Shown here piece by piece: positions 45,318 to 55,256 of a DNA stretch of 64,000 nt. The notes beneath the pieces are model-generated. The model saw only the letters and a list, made by a program, of their open reading frames with translations, searched no databases and had not been told where the DNA came from. Each line of letters starts with the position of its first letter. The first letter of the stretch is position 1. The translations under genes and the position numbers were made by a program. This DNA is from Eucommia ulmoides (taxonomy: Eukaryota > Streptophyta > Magnoliopsida > Garryales > Eucommiaceae). The stretch is from positions 28,476,649 through 28,540,648 of the forward strand of contig CM028330.1 of assembly GCA_016647705.1 (NCBI GenBank), in the 5' to 3' direction.

Positions 45318-46891
45318 TGTCACACCCCCACCACGGGCCCCCAACGCTCGAGGCTGGCCGCGATGTTGACTTGATATTACCTGACCAACCAACAAATATA
45401 CATATATATAAACATGTACTACCATAATTTTTTTTTTCAAAATAGTATTCACCCACTTCAGAATTTGCGAATACATGTGTCCCAAATTTTTACAACAAAA
45501 CCACAAAAAACATAACATTTCACAGTTCACATCTGCCCAACCAACCCTCCAAAAAACGACACCACCTTCTGACTCTACCTAGTGCCAGTAGTGGACTCGT
45601 TCCCAGTTGCGGCACCTGAAACCAAATATTTATCGGTGTACTGTCTTCATAATATAAAAATAATTTATGGATAAAATATAATTATCGAATATCACTTTCC
45701 AAAATATAATAGATATATAGCCGCACACTGATGCAAAAATAAAACTCCAAAACTATCATCGTAATTAAATAATGCATCTAAGTCAACCAATCAAATTATT
45801 TTCATATATAATAAAATACCTCACACATATTTCTCTACTAGCCATAGGATCGTTTCACCTTACGATCGGGAGTTACGATGGTACTGTAACTTGTACAACT
45901 GTGCCATCTAAGGTGGTTATCAGTGCTAGGGCCATTTAATATCTCCAATGGTAGGAGCCAACACGTGGTAAAAACCACCATATCATGATGACAATCATCA
46001 TCATCATTATCAACAATAACAATATGTATCAACCACCTGCAGGACTTGCCCTCCTGTCAGGTTATAACATATCGTTCTACAAGACATACCCTTCTGTCGG
46101 GATCACGCGATGACATAGTCAGATAAAAAAAAAAAACAGTTTTCACATTTAAAAATTTACTTGATCCGCATAATGTTATAAAATAATCTATTTTAGTAAA
46201 CCTTTTTTTTTTCCTCACATTTTAATACGAAAATATAATTTAACAATTTACATAGAAGATAGTACACTCACCTTGATTTTTGCGCTACTAAAAAACACTA
46301 TCGTCAGAATTCTATGTGGGCGGCGTCGCTTGTGAACTTAACAACCAAAGGGCTTAAACTAAGAATTCATTTGAAATAAATCTAATATGAAATGCGTGAC
46401 CCTAAAATGCACCATTTTCCATTCCTATTTTTTTTTTTTATATGAAATTATTTAATGCCTAATTTCTTAAATTAATATTAACTGTACGAAAATTATTAAA
46501 GTAAGGGTTACAAAAACTTTTGTGTTAATAATTTAATTTGTAGAAAAATATTAATCAACTGTTAAAATTTTTATTAGTCCACGAAATACTAAAAATTATC
46601 GTTTTCATAAAATTTACCATTTTTATTTTAAATTGTATATTTCACAAATTAGATATATCTACACCTACTATTTTCTCGAACTCACGTATATATTTTGACA
46701 TATAAATATACATGTAAACTTCTCCATATAGATAGTCCCATGAATTAAATGTGATATATATTTTATTTTGGCAATATACACACACGTACATATAAATGAT
46801 GAGAAAGAGAAAAAAAGAGAGGGAATATCTGCAGCAGCGAGAAAGAGAGGAAGAGATTTTTTTTTAACAATTTCGGAACACACATACATAC

Positions 46892-46948
<57 letters not shown>

Positions 46949-46996
46949 AGTCCACCGCATTTTTTTTTCAACTTTTTTTTTTAACACATGAGGAAC
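45318..46996. other. Unassigned AT-rich sequence, possibly a chromovirus-type LTR fragment
   Basis: Begins TGTCACACCCCCACCACGGG, similar to the LTR start of Del/Tekay chromoviruses. No target duplication (left flank CAAAC) or coding region was found. A pair of related phrases, GGACTTGCCCTCCTGTCAGG and GACATACCCTTCTGTCGGG, lies at about 46042-46102. Ends in microsatellite and T-rich sequence before R10 begins mid-LTR. Confidence 0.35.
46879..46946. repeat. (CATA)n(TA)n(TG)n compound microsatellite
   Basis: Short CATA units pass into about ten TA units and then about seventeen TG units. Such alternating purine-pyrimidine DNA can form Z-DNA. Confidence 0.9.
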
Positions 46997-47398
46997 CGTC
47001 GCGTTGTGTTTACCCTATCGACAATCTCAGTTTGTAAACTCCACCGCCACTTCTCCTGAGTATAAGACGAGGTAATACGCGACTTCATGTCAACGAAAAA
47101 GTCCCTCTCAACTTCTTAACAACCTTAGGTCACGTGAGTCTTGCCCCAACATCATCGATTGCCTATAATACAACTCCCTGACCAGTTACTGAATCGTCAT
47201 GTTGTTTACCCTTATCTGAATCTGGGGTTACCTCTCCCGAGTGTCCAACCCCGAATTCTAGATATATCCATCATAGCATAATAAACAAATAATACGATAA
47301 ACGTAATCAAAATAACGAAGAACAACCGCTAATGAGACATGAACTCAATTAAACATATTCATAAATATAGTGTTAATCCCTAAACAACCTATGTTTAG
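46997..47398 (-). repeat. R10 3' LTR, left part
   Basis: Starts at CGTCGCGTTGTGTTTACCC, the boundary between the two 198-bp copies seen in the R10 5' LTR, so one copy and the terminus are lost. Interrupted at TSD TTTAG by R11; continues at 53025. Confidence 0.8.
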
Positions 47399-48876
47399 TG
47401 ATAGGTATGAAAAACCTATCTATTTCTAAACCGAATATTTTAGTTTTCAAGCGTTTTAGTTATATTTAATTGTATTTTAGTTTGTTTTAGTGTAAAACAG
47501 GTGAAAGGACGTTAAAAGGCGATAAACAAGTGAAAACGGTGGAGAAACGGTGAACAAAATGTAAAAAATAGAGTTTTAGTGAATGAAGACCACCGCCTAG
47601 GAGGAAAAGAGGCAAAATGTTGGATTGCTGAAGGGATGAATCACCACCTAGGCGAGAAAGCGACAGATTGTTATGCCAACAGCCACCGCCTAGGCAGAGA
47701 AACCATCGCCTAGGCGAAGATCCGATAGAAACTTAACTGACTTAAGCCACCGCCTAAGCGGTGACCACCGCTTAGGCGGTGACACTCTGCACAAAAATAT
47801 CTATTTTTAGATATTTTAAAGATATTTTCCAACTCCCTCTTTTTAACCCCTTTCTCCACTAAACCTCAAAAACCCTAAGACGTAAGAGAGGCCCCGGTTG
47901 AGATTTGGAGAGCTCCTTCCACCTTAGTTAGGTTTATATAATTTTGGAAGTAGATTAGATTAGTTGTAGAGAGTGATCTTGGCCAATCCTCGAAGAGCTA
48001 GAAGAGGAAGTTCATCAATGGAGAAAAGGAAGCTCGGGATGAGCGTTCTTTGGTGAAAGTGGACTACTCCACTTTGAGATTTGGCTTTTCTTACCTTGTT
48101 TCCATCTTTGTATTCAATGTTTATTGTTGATATTGATGATCTCCTCTTGATTTAATGTTGTATTGGCTAAGAACATGTTAGTGTAATTAGATATTAGTTA
48201 GAGAAAGATGTAGTTGTGTAAATACTTGTTTGGTTTAATATACGTTTCTTTAACGGTTGTTTCTTTGAAGTCCGATTGTGCTTATCATTTGATGACGATC
48301 TTAGTATGCTTATAATGGTATTAGCTTTGGATTTGAGAATCTAGGGTTTGACACTCGGGAGAGGTAACCCTGGATTCGGACTAGGGTAAACATATTGTTA
48401 CGACCTAACGACCCGGGAGGGCGTTAGTTAGTGTGCAATCGATGACGTTGGGTCAAGACTTACGCGGCCTAGAGTAGTTAAGACATTGAGGGGGACCTCT
48501 TAGTCGACATGAAGTCGCGTATTCCCCCGTCGTACACTCGGAACAGGTGGCGGAGGAGTTTACGAACTGAGATTGTCGGATACCTAAACTCCATTATTGT
48601 TAACTGAATGAAATCAAACATGTATTAAGTGAATGAAATCAATCCCTAATTAATCAACTTAGTTTGGATTAACCCACTAATTGTAGTTTAGATTAGTTTA
48701 ATTTTGTATCATGTCTTTCGTCGTCAGGATAATATGAGACTACGTCAATTGCAATATTTAATTATTCACGCTTTTCTCTGTGGGAATGATATCCGATCTT
48801 CAAGATCTACTATATTAAAACTTAGACCTCGTATACTTGCGAGTGTAAGTAGCAGTGTGCATATCGCGCGCTACCA
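47399..48876 (+). repeat. 5' LTR of R11
   Basis: TGATAGGTATGAAAAACC to CGCGCTACCA. The palindrome array uses CCTAGG and CTTAGG/CCTAAG cores (47590-47785). Conserved block about 48345-48590, single copy. Confidence 0.9.
47590..47785 (+). repeat. Palindrome array, CTAG/CTAA core (R11 5' LTR)
   Basis: Includes the perfect inverted repeat CACCGCCTAAGCGGT (47748-47762) and ACCGCTTAGGCGGTG (47767-47781) with a GACC loop: 15-bp arms, each near-palindromic in itself. Additional CGCCTAGGCG-type units are at about 47591, 47645, 47685 and 47706. Confidence 0.88.
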
Positions 48877-48882
48877 AGTTTT

Positions 48883-48900
48883 TGGCGCCGTTGCTGGGGA
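48883..48900 (+). promoter_or_regulatory. First primer-binding site of R11
   Basis: TGGCGCCGTTGCTGGGGA, 6 bp from the LTR end CGCTACCA. Confidence 0.85.
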
Positions 48901-49014
48901 TTTGTGTGAATTTTATTGAATATTGCAAACAATACGCGGTACGGCTTAGGACTTAAGTTTTAAATAGGAGAACCAAATGTATCGTATTCTAGTCCCGTCA
49001 ACGCACCAAGTTTA

Positions 49015-49032
49015 TGGCGCCATTGCTGGGGA
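49015..49032 (+). promoter_or_regulatory. Second, duplicate primer-binding site of R11
   Basis: TGGCGCCATTGCTGGGGA, preceded by an LTR-end-like ACGCACCAAGTTTA, 132 bp after the first PBS. The two sites differ by one base. Confidence 0.8.
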
Positions 49033-49600
49033 TTAGTATGAATTTTAAGTTGATATTGCGATTAAGTGGTCGAATGTTAATCTTGACATTTATTTTTGTT
49101 TTGTTTTTATTTTTAATTTTTGTTTCATTGTGTTAATGAGATAAACCAGTACGAAAAACGATAAAGAAGATTGGAATTCTTAATTCTCAATCCCGAGATT
49201 GAGCTTATTGCAATTGATAAGGACCGAGAGGAGAAGCCGACTTCAAAGCCATGATCTTGATCTGACTGAGCATTTGAGCCCAAATTCCTTGTCTATGGGG
49301 AATTTTGGTGAAAAATACTTAGCAACTAGAAAAGTCTAGCTGGGGACGGTAACTCAAGCGCTAATTTTTTTTAAAATGAAACTCAGGGTATCAAATTACC
49401 CGATGTTTGTTACTATTTATTTGATTATTTATTCTTTTTGGAAGCCGACAAAGCTTCAGAACGTGTTTGGAAGTGAATTTAGGAGTGTGGACACTTGGGG
49501 AAGTATTTTAAGTTTAAACATGTTGAACAAGCGAAGTGAAAACGTACGGGGTGGAGCCGTATTTTGAAAATTTGAGAAAAACGTGAAAGTAGGAGCTGCA
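49033..49600 (+). pseudogene. R11 vestiges of gag leader and protease/RT linker
   Basis: Leader text ATTCTTAATTCTCAATCCCG is shared in pattern with R8 (about 30612). Near 49280 the sequence jumps to CCAAATTCCTTGTCTATGGG, equivalent to R8 34617 onward, then at about 49330 to the post-integrase spacer. No usable frame remains. Confidence 0.6.
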
Positions 49601-49604
49601 GGCC

Positions 49605-49910
49605 CACTGCCTAAGCGGTGAACCACCGCTTAGGTGGTAAAAATACAGGTTGTGTGTTTTTTAGCTAAAACGGCCCACCGCCTAAGTGTTGAACCACCGC
49701 TTAGGCGGTAAAAATACAGGATACAACAAATTTTCAAAACACGCTCTACCGCCTAGGCGAAAATAGTGCAGATAGCCGAGTTTTCGCACTGGTGTAACTT
49801 CGCTTAGGCGGAAAAACCACTGCCTAGGCGGATTATCGTCAGAAAGGTTTTCTTTTTTAAAAAAAAGGCTCCACCGCCTAAGCGTAGAAACCACTGCCTA
49901 GGCAATGGAC
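49605..49910 (+). repeat. Internal palindrome array, CTAG/CTAA core (R11)
   Basis: Two CACYGCCTAAG...CCACCGCTTAGG pairs (about 49611-49640 and 49676-49709) and further CGCCTAGGCG units (about 49747, 49801, 49823, 49874, 49893). Same core family as this element's LTRs and the same location as the CTGCAG array in R8. Confidence 0.85.
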
Positions 49911-52153
49911 CTTCTGCAGTTAAAATAGCCCTTGTTCGTTCAAAAATTGAAATCACAAGGCTTATTTTCCAAAATCCTCCACCTTCTCTCTAAAACCTCA
50001 CTCCCAAACCATTCCAATACTCGTAAAAATCATCCTTCCATTACAAAATTTGTGTTTTCCACCCCAAATCATCCACCTCAAATCAATTTTCAACCCCATT
50101 TTCGCAATTTTCTTTATTACTTTGGGATTTTGGTTTGATTTTTGGTGATAACTTAGTTTCTATGGATTGTTAAATTATGTGAAACAAAATTGCATGCTAC
50201 ATTGTTCATATTTTGTTGAAACATTGTGATTAGTGTGTGCGCCAGATCAAATCCACAAGTTTATGTGTGACCGCTTCGGTATTGCTGCCGCACTTTTTGC
50301 AAACGCCACAATTTCCATTCCGATATGATAGTGGTAGAAAGGAATTTCTTGTCAGGTGAACAGTAGGGAATAAGTCTTATTCCCTAGGTATGTGTTCAAG
50401 CCATTTTGTATGCATTAATGCTATATGTTTATTGGGTTCGCTGATAGTGGAACACGTCTTTTGTTCAAGCATGTATTGGGATGGAATTGATGATTAGTTT
50501 AGTGGATGTTCATCCTTTTTGATTTTTTGTAGAAAAGGATGAACTATTATTATTTTTTTTAACAAAATGCAATTTGTTTTATTTATTTTTTATTTTTTTA
50601 TTTTTATGTACAAATCTATGTTTATGTATGTATTTTTATTATGAATATTTTAGTTTTTAAATTTTTAGTTTAGTGTAGTTTAATTTTTGTTTTTGCATGA
50701 GTAGTGTTAGATTAATTAATGTATGTTAGTATTAGATTTAGTTTAGAATTGTGTATGTATAAAGTTGTGTTTGCATGTTTAGATGTTGAGTTCATTTGGG
50801 CCAAGACCCGATGATGAGAATTATCCCCTAATTGCATATTGAGGTCGGGGGTAATACATTCCTTTTGTGTTTTGTGTGCTTAACATGTCGATTGGGTAAA
50901 AATTATCTCGATTCTAAAATCGCACGACATTTGAACTCAATGTATAATTATCTGAACGATTAGACGCTGATTATTCCATATTAAGCTCATGATATAAAAT
51001 GCGGAGACTAGAATTTGATTTGGGGAAAACTTGAGGCGGAATTCTAGGTAAGGTAATTCCGGAGAAGTGATTTAGGCCGTCATTTTTTCGCTTGAACCGT
51101 TGTAGCTAATCTGAAAATTTTCATTTCCTATTTTCCCTGTCGAAGCCGATAACGTAATCAAATTCTGAAAACGTTCAAATACTCCTTTCAATTAAATTTT
51201 TTCTCACCCAATGTCGCTAAGCCTAATTTTCAAAATTGAGTGAAATCAAGTGAGCGGTCGGGTTTCTGATAAATGTTTATTGATTCGGTATTAGTGTATT
51301 CACTTGTCACTTTCGTATTTTTTTTTTTTTTTTTTGCACGCTCCTAAAATAAGTTTGGGGGTGTGTTTCTATAATTTCTTTTTATGTATTCCTAAAATTT
51401 TATTAATTCGAATAAGTTTGGGGGAGTGTTTCTCCAACTTATTTTTGCACTCTCCTAAAATTGTAATAATTCGAATTAATTTATGAATATGTTGTTAAAA
51501 AAAATAAAAAATAAAAAAATGTGAATATAGTTTTCATTTTCTTCTCTTTCGACAAGTAAATACAAGGATCTTCATTTCTTATTCAGAGTTGTACTTTAAA
51601 TGTGGGGGTCATGAGAGAGGATAGCGACAGGCGATTTTACCTCGGGTATCAATCGATTAAACTGATTTGCTATTTTTATTCCAGTAATACCCATGGTCGT
51701 TCTCCAAAGCCAAACCAATCCCTATTGATATCTGTGAATATCCGAGCCTACATTAGTGGATAGTAGACTCCAATCAAGCATATGGTTTTCCTGAATCCTT
51801 CAACGGTTTAAGTTATGAGCTTAATGATTGAATAATTGAATCCGGTATTTGACTAGTTACATATTTGAGTTCTCACACACACATTTCAAATGGATCTAGA
51901 ATGGTTTTTATTGATATTGATTGTTGAAATTCTAGAACACCACTTGGTGTGGGTTACTTCCCAAACTTGATCAGATTTAGGGATATTGAGGGAGGAACAA
52001 ATTGGTCATTTCGATTGAACTTTATATTTACATACATATACTTCTTTCGTGTTAGTTAAAATTTTTCATTTTTAGTTGGTTATTGTTTTTGTTAGTTTAG
52101 TTTAGTGTTATTGTTTTGCTCGAGAACTAGCAAAATTCTAAGTTTGGGGGTAT
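49911..52153 (+). other. R11 env-region remnant, 3' spacer, polypurine tract
   Basis: The leader after the array resembles R8 38040-38120. Most of the env-position ORF is deleted; only its tail-like text survives near 50240-50350. In the spacer the internal purine tract is repeated: AAGTTTGGGGGTGTG (51351 region) and AAGTTTGGGGGAGTG (51415 region), each near C-rich partners. The LTR-proximal tract is TAAGTTTGGGGGTAT (about 52139-52153). Confidence 0.7.
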
Positions 52154-53019
52154 TGATAGGTGTGAAAAAACTATCTATTTCTAAACTGAATTTGTTAGTT
52201 GCAAGCGTTTTAGTTATATTTAATTGTATTTTAGTTTGTTTTAGTGTAAAACAGGTGAAGGGACGTTAAAGGGCGATAAACAAGTGAAAACGGTGGACAA
52301 ACGGTGAACAAAATGTGAAAAATAGGGTTTCGGTGAATGAAGACCACCGCCTAGGCGGAAAAGAGGCAGAATGTTGGAGTGCTGAAGGGATGAACCACCG
52401 CCTAGGCGAGAAAACCACCACCTAGGCGAGAAAGCGACAGATTGTAAAACGCTTGTAATGATATTAGGGTTGGATTTTATAATCTAGGGTTTGACACTCG
52501 GGAGAGGTAACCCTGGATTCGGACTAGGGTAAACATATCGTTACGACCTAACGACCCGGGAGGGCATTAGTTGGTGTGCAATCGATGACGTTGGGTCAAG
52601 ACTCACGTGGACTAGAGTCGTTAAGACATTGAGGGGGACTTCTTCGTCGACACGAAGTCGCGTATTCCCCCATCTTACACTCGGAAGAGGTGGCAGAAGA
52701 GTTTATGAACCGAGATTGTCAGATACCTAAAGTCCGTTATTGTCAACTGAATGAAATCAAACATGTATTAAGTGAAGGAAATCAATCCCTAATTAATCAA
52801 CTTAGTTCAGATGAACCCACTAATTGTAGTTTAGATTAGTTTAATTTTAAATCATGTCTTTCGTCGTCAGGATAACATGAGACTACATCAATTGAGGTAT
52901 TCAATTATTCACACTTTTCTCTGTGGGAACGATATCCGATCTTCAAGATCCACTATATTAAAACTTAGAACTTGTATACTTGCGAGTGTAAGTAGCGGCG
53001 TGCATTTCGCACGCTACCA
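52154..53019 (+). repeat. 3' LTR of R11 (internally deleted)
   Basis: 866 bp against 1478 bp for the 5' LTR. The deletion joins GCGACAGATTGT (about 52441) to CTTGTAATGATATTAGG and removes half the palindromes plus the promoter and leader. Ends CACGCTACCA before TSD TTTAG. Confidence 0.88.
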
Positions 53020-53024
53020 TTTAG

Positions 53025-53710
53025 CTAATGGCCATAACCATATATACAATGTAAAATGGACTAAACATGCCCAATAACTACCGAAATAAAGAAAACAAAG
53101 AAAGGAAATGAAAGAACTTAGCCGATATTCGATGATTTGGCACTAAAACTATTGAACGATTACTTCTTCCTTCTTCTTCCACCTCAGGTTGTGAGCTCTC
53201 TCTCAAATATATCTCAAACTCAACCTAAATATATTCTAAGTGGCTTGGGGGTGATAAAAATTGGAATAGATGAGGGGTTTTATAGGGCTCAAATTATCCA
53301 AAAAATATCCTAAGTCTATATAGAGGTGACCGCCGCGGTGGTGAGTATGTCGGTTAGTGATCATAGCAGCGGTGGAGGAGGTGGTGGAATTGGTGAACAT
53401 CCTGCATTTTTATCGCCGCGGCGATGGATGTTCAGCAAGATAGGATCTTCTCTGTATTTCACTACCGCGGTGGAGGTCGGGAAGCAGCGGCGGTGGTATT
53501 TGTTTTTAGAATATTGTCACGTTGCTTGTTTTTCCACCGTTCTCGATACGATTTGATCATTTATGCTCCATTTTCCTACCTTTTCACCCCCATACACATG
53601 TTTTAATACAAAAATAATAAAAACAAATTAAAATGTACTAAAACGTACTAAATGTACTCGGAAACTAACAATGTCCGATTTGGAAATAGATAGGTAGTTT
53701 ACAGCTATCA
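53025..53710 (-). repeat. R10 3' LTR, right part
   Basis: Resumes R10 after R11; CCGCGG-type palindromes at about 53328-53545. Ends ACAGCTATCA before the spacer. Continuous with 46997-47398. Confidence 0.85.
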
Positions 53711-55256
53711 AATACCCACAAACTCGGAATTTTGATAGTCTTCGAGCAAAACACCCACACAATAAAAGAAAATATAACAACTAAAAACTAAAAATAAAAA
53801 ACACGATAGAAAAATATGTGCAAGTTTTTAGTATCATCTACTGGCCAAACGAATTATCCCTCGTCGGCCCCCCAATCCTATCGAATTCAAGCATAAAAAC
53901 ACAACAAGCTGTGTTCTAGAATTTCAACATTTATAATAGTATGCCCCGTTATAGATCCTACTAAAGTGTGTGTGTTTAAAACTCGAATATATAACTATCT
54001 GTTAATCGGATTGGATTATCCACCATATAAGCGCATGATAGAAAAAACCCGAGGGTATGGGGAATCCATAGGCTTGACTTGGGATCTATTCTCCACTAAT
54101 GTAGGCTCGGAGATTCAAAAAGATTAATGGTCTTGGTTAAATTTAGGACAAATGGCCTAGGGTAAATTTGAAAGAGAAAACGGGTTAACGTCATTAACTT
54201 GACGTTACCCAAGGCACATCGCTTGGTATTCTCACACTCGAAACCCCATAGTTAAATTGGAAACATCCATGGACATAAGTTAAGAACGACGTACTCACTT
54301 GTCAAAAACAAACAGAAATAAACCATATATACTTAGTTTTTTTCTATTTTTTTTAAACAAACACACCCCCAAACTTATTTGATTTGTACAATTTAAGGGG
54401 TGTGTGAAATATGAATGAAAAACAACGAGTACTTGAATACCGAACCAATTAATAGCTCGCCCACAACCCAACTGCTCACATCAAGAAGCATTTGCAACTG
54501 CTAGCTTGATTCACTCATATTGTGCCTTTAGTTAAGCGATGTAGGGTTGGACAAGGTTCAATCGGCTATGGTATTAGTTAAGTGTTCAGAATTAAAACAA
54601 CATTTAGGCTTCGACAGGGTAATGAGGGGTAATGATATATTAGGGTAAGCTTACAAGGCTTAAGTGAGAAAATGAATGCCTAAATTATGTCTTCCGAACT
54701 ACCTTGCCTAGGATTTCGCCTAGAATTCCCCCCAAATCAAGTTCTAGAAACCCTAATGTCATGAATTTAGGTGATATATAATCGTTTTCGAATCAATTAG
54801 ACGCTTATATAACGAGTTTACGTGCTCGTGCAAGTAGGATGTATAATAACTATTACTAAAACATAACGTTGAGCACACATAACATACATGCATGAGCTTT
54901 ACACTCGACCTCAATAAACAACCAAAGGAAAGACTCATCATTGGGTAATAGCCCAAATGACGTCAAAACTCTGCACATTCACAACAACTAAACTCAACAA
55001 ACTAATCCTAAACAATCATGCATACATAGAAAACAATAAAACATAACTAGCACATCACCACCAACTTAAAATAGGTAATGTTCAAAAGAACCCATTAGTG
55101 ATCCCAATAGACAGAATATAGCATATAAATGAAGACGGGGATTTAAAACACGTACCTGGGAGGCCAGAGAATCTCGCCTCTGACTCAAGTTGGCGAAGAT
55201 GGATCTAACTTATTTTTCCTTGGGTTGCCTCCCAAGAAGCACTTGGTTTAAGGTTG
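53711..55256 (-). other. R10 3' spacer, polypurine tract and hairpins
   Basis: On the minus strand, the LTR-proximal tract is CGAGTTTGTGGGTATT. The internal hairpin has perfect 9-bp arms ACACACCCC (54361-54369) and GGGGTGTGT (54397-54405). The CTTGGG/CCCAAG hairpin is at 55219-55236. Colinear with 62867-64000 of R14. No ORF of note. Confidence 0.78.

Larger units (their letters stand above)
47399..53019 (+). mobile_element. Internally deleted Athila-like element R11, TSD TTTAG
   Basis: Perfect target duplication TTTAG at 47394-47398 and 53020-53024. 5' LTR 47399-48876, PBS 48883-48900, a second PBS 49015-49032, gag leader, then a jump to PNSLSMGNFGE-like protease/RT-linker text (about 49290), a post-integrase spacer, the internal palindrome array, a remnant of the env region, 3' spacer and 3' LTR 52154-53019. 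It is thus derived from an R8-like parent by at least three deletions. Confidence 0.9.

Noticed and set aside
45318..46996. Complete inserted chromovirus solo LTR
   Set aside because: The start resembles one, but no end or target duplication (CAAAC) could be found, so it is listed only as unassigned.
46668..47037. Frames with Thr-His or Cys-Val runs
   Set aside because: They are translations of the TG/CA and TA microsatellite.
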